From Macrocystis pyrifera (Eukaryota > Sar > Phaeophyceae > Laminariales > Laminariaceae): a stretch of DNA of 64,000 nt. The position numbers and the translations under genes were made by a program. This document shows, in pieces, positions 10,799 through 22,083 of the stretch (its first letter is position 1; each line of letters begins with the position of its first letter). The stretch lies in contig JASSKH010000017.1 of assembly GCA_031763025.1 (NCBI GenBank), forward strand, positions 9,972,626 through 10,036,625. Reading direction: 5' to 3'. The notes below the pieces were generated by a model that made no database searches, was not told the origin of the DNA, and saw nothing but the letters and a program-made list of their open reading frames with translations.

Positions 10799-11150
10799 GT
10801 AAGACATAGCAGTTGTTCACACAGTCGTGCAAATGTCTGATGTATTCTGATTGGCTGATCGGTGTGATTTATGTAGCTGCAAATTGTCCAAGGGGCATAT
10901 GCGGTGGGTTTTGTGCTTTCCCGAATGGGCTTGCATAAAAATATATTTGGATGGTTTTCTAGGGTCACGGGGAAGAGGGATGAGAGCCCTCTTGACCTCA
11001 GTATAAAGCCTTGTATTGTCTACCTCATAACTACAAGTACACTACTGGACAATAATAACAAGAACAACAACACCATCTCTTCTTTTGCTCCCGCGCGTCA
11101 TGGCAAGGTCGAGCGGCGCCACACCCGATGCACGAGTTATCCCCTTATCT
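10799..11150 (+). repeat. Dispersed repeat (possible solo LTR), uninterrupted copy
   Basis: This matches 3305-3990 but lacks the 329-bp SINE: the sequence passes directly from CTACAAGTACAC to TACTGGACAATAATAAC. It is therefore the empty-site allele for that insertion. It contains the same TATAAAG (near 11003) and AACAACAACA-rich part. Confidence 0.65.
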
Positions 11151-11159
11151 CTTGCTATC

Positions 11160-12820
11160 ATTATTTTTTTATCTAAATTGATTTTTGTCGTACAGCAGTA
11201 GTTTCCTCAAGGTTTCCTGCAAAAAATAAATGAATAGAACGGGCAGGGCTCACAAAAAAATGAACCTCCTCTCCCTTGCATCGAGATAAGCACTTCCAAC
11301 GCTCGTCGACTGTGGTCATGCTCACAAACATCAGAACATACCGATACGTGGGAATGAATACACACTCGGATCTACTCGGTACAGCAGTACCAAGTATAGA
11401 TTCTCACGCGGTTCTCTACATTTTGTACCGACCCTGGACCCTGTCCACACACAATTGTACTACCACAACGTACGAAAATATAAGAACCATTTGATCCTGT
11501 ATACCAGGTATTAATTTAAAAGGTCATTATTTTTTGCGGACATAACGGGTCGCAAGACCGATTTTGACCGCCCCGTCGCGACCACAGTGGTTATCGGCGC
11601 TAAAATCCGGAGCACTGCAGCACCAGCCAAGTCGGAGGCCAGCTTGTACTTGTACAGCAGTCAGTATGATATCATAACAGGTGCTTGGATATGAGATAGC
11701 CAACCGTACTATTGTTAAATATTAAGACTATGCAAATTTTGGAGATCTTGTACGAGTATTGAGCACGACTGGTGAGTGAGCCGTGCTGAAGAAGCACTGA
11801 TCTGTCAAAAGTAGCCACCTTTCCACCACCCGCACACGCGAGGATCCGGCGAAACACGAAACAGGCACTGCTACTGTAAGCAGCAAGCAGCAAGCACAAC
11901 GCAACGGAGGTACTCTCGCTCGAATGACTCTCTCCGCCTGTTGCGTGGACAGCACGGAACACTCGAACGGAAATTCAATCACGGGCACGAAAATGCAAGA
12001 CAAATTGTATTGTGGTTCGATGCGTCGATCTTAAGCTACTACGATACTTTACCGATGTCTCACCTGCCTACCCCGACGCTGGCTGCAACCGCTGCCGAAG
12101 ACTCGGCCCATGTTCGCTGCCCCTCTGCAAGCCAGGGTCGGGACTCTACCTGTGATCCCAAGATGCCCGAGTTGTACGTCCGGTAGCTCAGCGGCATTGC
12201 TCAGCGGCTATCACCCCGCATGTGCAATCGGGAGTTCTCTACAACATGCATGTGTGATACGGGGACGCTTGTTTTTCTAGGGCCATACATCTTGCCGCAT
12301 TTCTTGTCTGGGAAACAACTTCATGGTTCATGGTGGATCTTGGAAAGCAAACCGCCGCTGCACAAAACTCCCCCCGGTTATTTTATCCCTGGGTATATTG
12401 TATGCGCGCCATTGGGGCATGTGACATCCATGGCGAAGCATACACGTACGTACACGTACTCGCAGAGAGTACCACCTACCTGTACAAAACACGGATATGC
12501 GCAAAGAGATATAGGTGAGGATTTGAACGCCGCCATCGTAAAACTTGAAAAACAATACGTCGTCAGTCGTCAGCTTGCGCCAGCTATGACGAGTTCTCGC
12601 GATCTGTCGAAACTCTCAAAAAATTACTCCGTGATCTGTGATCCGTGATAAATCGATCGCGCGTTTCCTATAGTACATTCCCTATCGGATACAGGCCGGC
12701 GACTCCCCTGGATGCTACCACGAATTGTCAAAGGGACGATAATTATTTATAGATAGGCTTGATCTCCACAGCTGATTTCGTCTCCCCGACTGACTGAAAA
12801 TAAAGAAATAACCGCTGCAA
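11160..12820. other. No gene recognised (11.16-12.82 kb)
   Basis: Only short open frames without domains occur. A block near 12056-12140 (CACCTGCCTACCCCGACGC followed by a GCCG..GAAGAC word) resembles 39460-39540 upstream of the GT41 gene, pointing to another diverged dispersed repeat. Confidence 0.45.
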
Positions 12821-12907
12821 CAACGCTATTACGGAGGACCATAGTAAAATAGCGCCTACGGTACACTAAAAAAACTATATATTTCCCTATTTTTACTAAC
12901 AAAATTT

Positions 12908-14622
12908 CAGGGCTTTTCGCGGGTCATGACCTGTCACGGGGTGTTCAAAATGTCACGGGTCGGGTCGGGTCGGGTCAGGAAGTAATCAAAATCTCACGGG
13001 TCGGGTCGGGTCGGGTCAAGAGGTGATGAAAAGCTCACGGGTCGGGTCAGGTCATGACCTGCGAGAAACGGGTCACTCGCGGGCCAGCGTGACCCGCGAG
13101 TTTTTTTCTGCTGACCCGCGGGTCGGACCCGCGCATCCGGCCCGCGGATCCGACACTCAAAACACTTCCCGCTCTCTTACCCAAAAAGGCTTTTCTCGTA
13201 CAAATATTCAATAATACTCCTTTGGTATCTTATTCAAACATTAAAACATTGCCAAATCCATATACGCATGCCCCCATCCGTTTATACCCACTACAGCCAG
13301 GCCACATATCGCTTGTGGGCAAAAAAATCAGGGCTTTTCGCGGGTCATGACCCGACCCGCGGGTCGGGTCACGGGGTGTTCAAAATGTCACGGTTCGGGT
13401 CGGGTCGGGTCAGGAAGTGTTCAAAATCTCACGGGTCGGGTCGGGTCGGGTCAAGAGGTTTTCAAATCTCACGGGTCGGGTCGGGTCGGGTCAAGAGTTT
13501 TTCAAATCTCACGGGTCGGGTCGGGTCGGGTCAAAAGGTGATGAAAAGCTCACGGGTCGGGTCAGGTCATGACCCGCGAGAAACGGGTCACTCGCGGGTC
13601 GGGCCAGCGTGACCCGCGAGTTCTTTTCTGCTGACCCGCGGGTCGGACCCGCGCATCCGGCCCGCGGATCCGACACTCAAAGTACTTCCCGCTCTCTTAC
13701 CCAAAGGCTTTCTCGTACAAATACCCAATAGTACTCCTTTGGTATCTTGTTCAAACATTAAAACACTGTCAAAATCCATATACGCATGCCCGCATCCACT
13801 ATTACCTATTACCCACTACAGCCAGGCCACTTATCGCTTGTGGGCACAAAAATGAATATTAAAGTGTTTTTGAAGTGTCGACCCACGGGCCGGATCCGCA
13901 GGTCGGACCTGCGGGTCAAGATAAATAGTCTCGCGGGTCAAGGTGACCCGACCCGCATGAAACCCGTGTCTCACGGGTCAATCCGAAGGTGGCGGGTCGG
14001 GTCGGGTCGGGTCAGGAGGTTTTTGAAATCTCGCGGGTCGGGTCGGGTCGGGTCAGGATATTTTCAAATCTCACGGGTCGGGTCGGGTCGGGTCAGCAAC
14101 TTTTTTAATCTCGCGGGTCGGGTCGGGTCGGGTCAAGAGGCTTTCAAAATCTCGCGGGTCGGGTCGGGTCAGCTGACAGCTGACCCGACCCGACCCGACC
14201 CGTGAGATTTGACCTGACCCGCGAAAAGCCCTGAAAAAAAATGAATATTAGTTTTTTTTTTTGAAGTGTCGACCCACAGGCCGAATCCGCAGGTCGGACC
14301 TGCGGGTCAAGATAAAGAGTCTCGCGGGTCAAGGTGACCCGACCCGCATGAAACCCGTGTCTCACGGGTCAATCCGAAGGTGGCGGGTCGGGTCGGGTCA
14401 GGTCAGGAGGTTTTGAAATCTCGCGGGTCGGGTCGGGTCGGGTCAGGATATTTTCAAATCTCACGGGTCGGGTCGGGTCGAGTCAACAACTTTTTTAATC
14501 TCGCGGGTCGGGTCGGGTCGGGTCAAGAGGCCTCCAAAATCTCGCGGTTCGGGTCGGGTCAGCTTGACCCGAACCGACCCGACCCGACCCGTGAGATTTG
14601 ATCTGACCCGCGAAAAGCCCTG
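12908..14622. mobile_element. hAT-like non-autonomous element, outer copy
   Basis: The ends are CAGGGCTTTTCGCGGGTCA and its inverse TGACCCGCGAAAAGCCCTG, flanked by a perfect 8-bp target duplication CAAAATTT (12900-12907 and 14623-14630). CAGGG termini plus 8-bp duplications are hAT hallmarks. Subterminal regions are built of (CGGGT)n blocks spaced by short A/T words, as expected for clustered transposase-binding sites. The element is itself interrupted by a family member at 13329-14233, leaving 421 + 389 bp of its own sequence. There is no transposase frame. Confidence 0.85.
13329..14233. mobile_element. hAT-like element nested in its own family
   Basis: A second complete copy with CAGGGCTTTTCGCGGGTCA...CCCGCGAAAAGCCCTG ends lies inside the first. 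It is flanked by A-rich 8-mers, AAAAAAAT and AAAAAAAA (7 of 8 identical). The interrupted sequence rejoins at GGGCA..AAAAATGAATATTA, matching the intact interior near 13846-13866. The 905-bp length is close to the 939-bp copy at 15244-16182. Short Gly/Arg/Ser/Val-rich ORFs in this region are translations of the pentamer repeat, not genes. Confidence 0.85.
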
Positions 14623-15243
14623 CAAAATTTGGTCCCATTTACTATGGTCCCCCATTTACTATGGTCCCCCGTAATAATAACACGTTTGCCACCAGCACAG
14701 CAGCAAGCAGCACCTAGCTATAGCGCTTTGCCCCACCCCCCCCCCCTCTCTCTCTCCCACTCACTGCCCGTAAAGTCCGCTGCTTGTCACACACCGTTCC
14801 GCGTCATTTTTCGGGGCCTATATGGATATATATATATACTACAGTAGTAGGTGTACCAGGTGTAGGTAGGATTTCTTCCAGCGGCCGTCGGGCCTTGTAC
14901 GATTATTATGGCACGACTTTGCCGGCTATGTTATATAATTTATGAAATAATAAATGCGTCGGCTATTAAAATAGTAAGCTATTTCCTATTAATAGTCGGA
15001 GGAAGGCATGGGCGGGCGTAGACCCACAATCCGACCCCAATAACCCTATCCCTGGTCCAAAAACCCAGGGCCGAAACGGGCCAACACGGACCAGAAACGC
15101 GGCTCCAAATTCGCCGCTTTCGAATCGCGGGAGAAATTTCAAACCAAAATTGCGGACCAGTGTTGATCGCGGACTGCCTATACGACGACTTGCCTCAGTC
15201 CCTGGCCAATTGACCAATAGCATAGATCGAGGGGGAAGATAGC

Positions 15244-16182
15244 CAGGGATTTTCGCGGGTCAGGTCAAGTCTCACGGGTCGGGTCGGGTCGGGTCGGGTC
15301 AGCTGACCCGACCCGACCCGCGAGATTTTGAAAGCCTCTTGACTCGACCCGACCCGACCCGCGAGATTTAAAAGTTTGTTGACCCGACCCGACCCGACCC
15401 GTGAGATTTGAAAATATCCTGACCCGACCCGACCCGACCCGCGAGATTTCAAAACCTCCAGACCCGACCCGACCCGACCCGCCACCTTCAGATTGACCCG
15501 TGAGACACGGGTTTCATGCGGGTCGGGTCACCTTGACCCGCGAGACTATTTATCTTGACCCGGAGGTCCGACCTGCGGATCCGGCCCGTGGGTCGACACT
15601 TCAAAAACAATTTAATATTCATTTTTGGGCCCACAAGCGGTATGTGGCCTGGCTGTAGTGGGTATAAATGGATGCGGGCATGCGTATATGGATTTGGCAG
15701 TGTTTTAATGTTTGCATAAGATACCAAAGAGTATTATAGAGTATTTATACGAGAAAAGCCTTTGGGTAAGGGAGCGGGATGTTTTTCGAGTGTCGGATCC
15801 GTGGGCCGGATGCGCGGGTCCGACCCGCGGGTCAGCAGAAAAGAACTCGCGGGTCACGCTGGCCCGACCCGCGAGTGACCCGTTTCTCGCGGGTCATGAC
15901 CTAACCAGACCCGTGAGCTTTTCATCACCTCTTGACCCGACCCGACCCGACCCGTGAGATTTGAAAAACTCTTGACCCGACCCGACCCGACCCGTGAGAT
16001 TTGAAAACCTCTTGACCCGACCCGACCCGACCCGACCCGTGAGATTTGAAAACCTCTTGACCCGACCCGACCCGACCCGTGAGATTTTGAACACTTCTTG
16101 ACCCGACCCGACCCGACTCGTGACAGTTTGAGCACCCCATGACCCGACCCGCGGGTCGGGTCATGACCCGCGAAAAGCCCTG
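15244..16182. mobile_element. hAT-like element, third copy, opposite orientation
   Basis: The ends CAGGGATTTTCGCGGGTCA and CCCGCGAAAAGCCCTG are flanked by AAGATAGC (15236-15243) and AAAATAGC (16183-16190), 7 of 8 identical. Internally it is the reverse complement of the copy at 13329-14233, including a unique core with a GCGTATATGGATTTGG.AG word. The two copies form an inverted repeat of about 0.9 kb with a spacer near 1 kb. Confidence 0.85.
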
Positions 16183-16433
16183 AAAATAGCGACGTGCGGA
16201 TCAAGATTAGATATGAACTGTGGACCACAACTGATTCCGAACTGGGGGCCATAAATCGTCTGCCTCCCCTATACCCTAACAGGGAGTAGTCCCGGAAAAA
16301 CCTGCCCTGCGTGGTCCGTGTAGGACAATTTTTCCATTTTTTTTGTGCAGCACCAATCCATGATGCACTTTCCTTGGGGTGGGGGTGCGTGATCCGACGT
16401 GAGAAAATAAAGTTAAACAGTTTTGTTCTCTAG

Positions 16434-16808
16434 GTGTTCATTTGTGAAGAAATTTTATCTTTAGTTTCGAGTGTTCTTTGTCTTTTATCATTGACAAACT
16501 CGCAAAACGTCACTCGTGCTTTGAGGGGTATGAATTACGACCCACCACCAAGCAAGTGTTTAGAAAACTCTTGGAAATTGCAAAGACAGAGCATTTATTT
16601 GGAAAATAACCAAAATTGGACGGAAACATCGGTATTCAACAGAATATTTGACGCCGTCTACACCTTTGCGGACAGCGTACTTGACGATTTCAAAATGATG
16701 AGCGGGCAACGATTTCTATCATCAATCCCCAGGCCAGCCTTCCTTTCTGTTTTTTTCGCCCTAACGAAATTTGGCGATATGTTCATGGTTTTGCCCATTC
16801 TGGTATAA
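16434..16808 (+). other. AT-rich open frame, unrecognised
   Basis: A 124-codon frame (GTG at 16434, no ATG at its start) spans DNA clearly AT-richer than its surroundings. Its hydrophobic N-terminus and FADSVLDDF / FLSVFFALTKFGDMFMVLP segments could be membrane-associated. No family was recognised, no splice sites were confirmed, and it may be chance or a relic of inserted DNA. Confidence 0.2.
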
Positions 16809-17407
16809 TAGATTATTTATTTGTACATAGCCCTTTTCGGCTAAATATCGGGGTGACTTTTGGTGGCCGCCCAAAAATTACGTGATTTTAGTGTAGCGAT
16901 ATAGTAGGTATTTTTTTTTGTTGTCGACAGCTAGTATTCGATTCCCTTCGCCTTGGCTTTTGGCAGCCCCGACCAAATTGTTTCGCTATTTTTCATTGTA
17001 GAGCAGGGCAAGCGTTGCCCTGTCGTTCCCTAGATGCTACCAGGTACCATTTAATACAAGGTTGGACGGAGGTATGGAAATTTCAGGTATTGGTCGGGAT
17101 TAGAAAAAAAGCGGCCAAAATACAGGAACGATACGTTCGCAAAGACGTCGGCCAGAAACAACATGTATGTGCATTTTGGGGTTCGCAGTAGCGATACAAA
17201 ACCACTATAGTACTGAAGAGTTCAGGTGCATTTTGGGTGGGCGTGAAAATTTGCAGCAGCGACACGAGAACTACATGCTGCAAACGAAAAGGTCGGCAGA
17301 GTACCATTGCCTAGTCATCGGGACTCACAGTCGTTGACTCGCGAATATACCTGTCATTTTGAATTACCGAGTCTAAGAGTACGTCAAAGTACTGAAACGA
17401 CAGAGTC

Positions 17408-17985
17408 TGTTAAGATCAAGGTTGCGGGACACTTTGTATCCCTGGACAGGTCTGCCTTTTACGTCGGTAAACGTTGGTGCTCACATGTGTTGTTTGCTCA
17501 GCTATAGAAGAAGAGCAGTTTTATTCCTTTCGTGCACGCGGAGACTGAGACCAAGCTCGTGCGTCTCTGGAAAACCCCTGGTTTTCCATCTAAGATACGC
17601 CTTCCAAGTACTGCAAATACGATCCCAGTGACTGAACCCAGGTAGTTACCGGGCTTTCAACCTCATACAAAGCAGTATCATAACACTAGCCCACTCTGAT
17701 GAGCCGTATATGCAGAATTATGAGAAATTCGTGGAAACCCCGATTTCACGAACTAGAACACGAGTCGAAGATGCGGCTCCTCAAAACCCACTCCCACACC
17801 ACTGAACGGCGAGGCAACGAAGCCGGCAAAGTACGTAAAAAAATAAAGTGAAGACCTAACCTTAAGGGGCATGAAGAAATCATCGATGGAAGCCATCGCC
17901 ATGCCGCCCGCACGGGGGGGGGGGCGAGGAAGATGCACGGAAAAGCGAAAAGTGAGTACGGGAACAAAGCATCATAACAAGTCCG
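17408..17985 (-). mobile_element. Chromovirus fragment: LTR plus 3' internal remnant
   Basis: 17408-17685 matches both LTRs of the element at 8-10.7 kb. The next 300 bp (CTAGCCCACTCTGATGAGCC onward) match 8241-8540. The fragment ends without a second LTR or coding domains. It is a second, truncated insertion of the same family in the same orientation. Confidence 0.8.
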
Positions 17986-17989
17986 CGTG

Positions 17990-20650
17990 AGCCTCAAGGG
18001 TACGAGGGGCTGAAATGACTGAGTCCTCGCGAGTCTCATGGGTACTTAGATTCGAAATATTAAACTAAAACATAATATTACCGTCGAACCGCGGAGATAG
18101 CGATGGCTTCGACGTGCCGTGTACACACCCATACCAAATAAGACGTCGCAGCAAAGTCCAAGATGACAAAAGGCATACAAGGAGAAATTTCACCGATGAT
18201 CGTTACGTACATGCACACCGTAAACAAAACTTTGTAGACAAAACAGATAATATCAATGCAGCTGCGCAGAACTCGAGGGCCTCGACGCGCCGTGAAACAA
18301 CAAGAAACAGAATCAAACGCAAGCACGACCTCAACGGTGACGGATAGCAGGGTAGGCTGACTGTCGTCCTTCGTGGGCCGTTATCGTCGTAATGTAGGTA
18401 TAGAGAAAGTACGTAGAAAGTACGTACTCGTGCTGTAGTCTAAATTAAATACAGTTCGTAGTCTAGTACAAAAGCAAGTAGCAGGTTCTAGATTTGGGGA
18501 AAAGATTGTCGGAATGTATTGTTGGTGTCGACAAAGGACGTAGAAAGTACTTACTCGTACCGTAGTCTAATGCAGTACAGTATAGGCCCGCCAATAAGAA
18601 AGTGCCCAATAAAAACATAACCCAAATTTTTTGGAGAAGGCTAAGAAAATTGGGTTAAGAAAAACGGCTCAGTGGTGAACTTTACACTAAATCCTATATA
18701 ATAGCCTAATGCTCAAGGTTGTTCGAAGATGGCGCCCCAATAAGAATCTCAAGCTTGTCCAGATTATTTGTAGGCGTTTCTTGGCGGACCCATACTGTAG
18801 TCTAGTACAGCAGTAAGTGCGCTGGTCTCCCTTGGTCCAAATATTTTTCCTTCTGTTGGGTACGACTTTTATTCAGAAATATAAGCTACGCTTGACGATT
18901 CGTATAATACGCAGTACGAGTACGAGAAGGCGCTTGTAGATTCATGAACGCGGCTTTTGTTCGCCATAATAAGCTACACCAGACAATGATTTTTTGCCAG
19001 AAAAAGGTGTACCATGACATGAAACGTCATTTAATTTGGGTTTGGTGTGCCCTGACTACCTCGTTTTATTTTTTTCACCGTAAACTGGCAAAAATACACT
19101 GGTGTACGTTTTTTTGGTCATTTTTGTGACTTGGACGGACGGACATTTTTATATTTTACCAGAAAACGGCATCCAACTTGGGTTTGGTATACCCTAATTA
19201 CCTGGTTTTCATGTTTTGTACCGTAAACTGGCGAAAAATCACAGGTGTACTTTTTTTTGTCCTTTTGTTCAGCAGGACAGGTTTTTAATTTTGCTCCTAC
19301 CATAGAAACTCTAGGTACACCTAGAGAATTTCGACTTATGTCAAAAGTTATCGCTGTAGATAGCCGAAACAAAACGATAAAATGGTCCTGCACCACGGAT
19401 AGTATAAAGAAGGCGTTCATTGAATAACTATTAATAGTACTACCACAGGTACGTTCTGTCTACCGTGCTTCACCGCACAACGATAACGACACCACTACCG
19501 AATACCACGCCTGCCTCCGTTAACTACGCCAACCATGTACCATCACCTTATTCTGTCCTGATGTACTCTGTCCAGAAGCCAATAAATAACCGTGTACTGG
19601 TCGTATGCTGTAGTACTCGTATTTCTGATTTTGTCAACACCGTACAGCTACTCGTGTCACTCCCTTCCTGCCGCAACTAACTGCAGATGGTATAGATGTC
19701 GTCCATGCCATATCGCCTTCCGTTGGATCTGTACTGCACAGATCCTGCATATCATCCCATAACGGCAGCTTAGGATCTAGATTATCCATTCGTAGATGAT
19801 CTGTCAGAGCTGTGCAAGCAAGTAGCTGCTCTGCTTATCATCGCGATACACAATCGTCGGCCATGGTCTTACACACTCGTCGGCCACGCAATACTGCCGA
19901 CAGTACACACCGCACAACAACAGGCACACAGGGCACAGGCTCGACGCTCACCCAGCAAGGGAAACGTTTCTCAATTATTACCAATTTCTTCTCCCACCAC
20001 ACTCGCCTCGATCACTAGGTCGTCCAGCCGACATCCAATACTTGCATGTGACACCTACCTGTGTCAACACAAAATTGTACCTGGTACAGGATGCTAATTT
20101 TTCGCTTGTCAGGAGGAGCTCTGGATATTTTTCCAAGGTGTCTTACGACAAATGCAGAGTACAAGACGATGAGTTAGCCTCCCCTTCTGTCTGATGTCAC
20201 TCAACTTCTCGGTGTGCTCATCTGATGCTACTGCACTAATTTCGAAATAGCGAACAGACGCGGCCACATACATAATCAGCGTACTAAAACCACACCGCCA
20301 CCGTAAAGCGTCTGGGTTACACTCCTCCTGTAGAGATTTTTGCGGGCCGTGCCCCCCCCCCCCCTCTATTCCTAGCGCGCTCTGACAACCAAAAAGCATG
20401 GCGACGCAATCGCTCAGCGGGCGTTGATAGGTCCATTGACAAGAGAACTGAACAGGGCGCGGTCGACGGCATATACACGCCGATAAAAAAACACAAACAG
20501 CATCGAACACTTTTCCCGCCTTAATGCCTGAAAGTGGAAACAAGCCACGGACGGGTGGTACAGCTTACAAACTACATGTGCTTCACCTACAACACATCGC
20601 CCCAATGGCAAGGCAATTACAAACTGGTCTACTTTCCAAGCAGAAACATA
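17990..20650. other. No gene recognised (18.0-20.65 kb)
   Basis: No recognisable exons. The stretch holds a tandem duplication at about 18998-19265 and a partial ACACCTCGGACAGAT-family interior at about 19685-19815 (CAGATCCTGCA...CGGCAGCT...GATGATCTGTC). Short frames elsewhere have no domains. Confidence 0.45.
18998..19265. repeat. Tandem duplication, unit about 150 bp
   Basis: Two direct copies share the words TTGGGTTTGGT.T.CCCT, then ACCGTAAACTGGC, AAAAAT and GGTGTAC.TTTTTT. They are AT-rich and diverged by substitutions, with no coding potential. Confidence 0.6.
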
Positions 20651-20651
20651 A

Positions 20652-20653
<2 letters not shown>

Positions 20654-20702
<49 letters not shown>

Positions 20703-20722
20703 ACCCCCCCCCCCCCCCCCCC

Positions 20723-20788
<66 letters not shown>
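20654..20788 (+). repeat. 135-nt poly-C tract
   Basis: An almost pure run of C is interrupted only by A at 20703 and 20723, exactly 20 nt apart. A shorter G run lies downstream at about 20851-20870. Overlapping proline- or glycine-rich ORFs are simply translations of the homopolymer. Length may be unreliable in the assembly. Confidence 0.95.
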
Positions 20789-20899
20789 TACACATGCATC
20801 ATACGGGTACTTAAGAAAATACGCAATTTTTGGGCGACCCATCAGCTCAAGGGGGGGGGGGGGGGGGGGGGTAGACAAAAAAATCCTTGGACCGCCACA

Positions 20900-21981
20900 C
20901 TTACCTAAAAGTTAAAAGTGATGTCAATCAAGTAGCTACGGATAGCACCGATCTCACAAATACAGAACAACAACGGAGCAACGACACAACATGAGTCCAT
21001 CTGGGGAAATCAGATCGAAGCTCGAGCCAGAGAATAAATAAAACTATCTGTGCAGTTCTGTGAGCCTTGTCCAATAGTTTTTAATCCACACCACGTACTA
21101 TTGACGAATTCGGTTCCAACAGCGCTCACAGCTGACCAGCAAACCGGACCAGGCCCTGACGACATCAGTTTCAAACACCAACAAAGTGTCCTGCAAACTA
21201 AAGTGCTAGGCCGAGGGCTTTTCCCAAAATAAAAAGTTCAAAAAAAACGATACACAAGGTTGCTGATCGCTTCTCTCCAGCTCGGATGGCTTGACAATGA
21301 CTTTATCACAAGCGCTGCCAAAATCACGGTAGTCTCGTCTGCAACTTAAGGGTTGCGTATTCCGCGACACACACGGACAGAGCGCCAATTAGGGGGCCAT
21401 GGCGTCTGGGACTCCGCTGGAATCGATGTCTTCCCAACCGAAGGGCCACTCAGACGCCCAGAGGGAGTTCTCCGGCAAGTGGTAGGTGTGGTGGTACGTC
21501 CTCTTTGGCGGGTAGTACGAAAAATTTGACCTGAAGTTTGGTTTCGGAGCGCGACCAGTTAGTACAGATCCTTTTTACAATGAAACAAAACATGAAACAT
21601 AAAACAAACACTGGGAAACCACACAGGGACGGCACGATAACGGAACACTGGACTCGGAACTATCAACATGTCCCTACCCTACTCTGACTCTGAGTCTGAT
21701 AGAAGCAACAGTCGACGCGGATATGGTACGATCATAAAATCATGGGGTCTGGTCGGCTAGACCCGAACACCGGGAGGCAGATACATACAGTACAACAGCG
21801 GCGCTACCAAACGTGTGTGCCCCGAATCGCGAAATTAAGGCTATCTCGGCACGGCAAGTTCGTCACGAAATACCCTGCCTGGCACACACATACGGACGGC
21901 CAGATGCTTTGAAACGAAGAAATGGTGAGGGGAACAATACAATGAGAGTCACGAACTCAAATCCCTGTTTTTTGCTAGGTC
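20900..21981. other. No gene recognised (20.9-21.98 kb)
   Basis: This holds the 3' flank of the O-fucosyltransferase-like gene, presumably including its 3' UTR. Only short frames are seen. Confidence 0.4.
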
Positions 21982-22083
21982 TCACGTTCTCGGCTTCTGG
22001 AGGTGGCCTCTGAGACGGAGAATGTAGGCGGTGAAGGTGGAGAACCAGCATCCGGTGAACGTTCGCCCGTTGCTCGCGATGAC
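21982..22083 (-). CDS. Terminal exon of the O-FucT-like gene
   Basis: Starts after a TGCCGCAG acceptor and reads VIASNGRTFTGCWFSTFT followed by AYILRLRGHLQKPRT and a TGA stop (33 codons). The G-xx-STFTA-xI-RLRG pattern is the usual C-terminus of this family. Confidence 0.85.
   Translation of the reverse strand, partial: VIASNGRTFTGCWFSTFTAYILRLRGHLQKPRT

Larger units (their letters stand above)
12829..14674. mobile_element. TA-flanked MITE, copy 1, split by hAT-like insertion
   Basis: The left half (12829-12907, starting TTACGGAGGACCATAGTAAA) and right half (14623-14674, ending ATGGTCCCCCGTAA) together make one copy of a palindromic MITE of about 110-130 bp. It is flanked by TA (12827-12828 and 14675-14676). 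The halves are separated by a hAT-like element that duplicated CAAAATTT. The same family recurs at about 31507, 35546, 46454, 48079, 49795, 53980 and 59825. TA duplications suggest Tc1/mariner-type mobilisation. Confidence 0.8.

Noticed and set aside
12929..16252. Multiple overlapping ORFs rich in Gly, Ser, Arg and Val (SGRVGSG repeats) on both strands
   Set aside because: They are translations of CGGGT pentamer arrays inside hAT-like elements; similar frames open in all phases.
20414..20908. Polyproline and polyglycine ORFs of 60-154 codons
   Set aside because: Products of a poly-C tract, open in every frame, without flanking domain or splice context.
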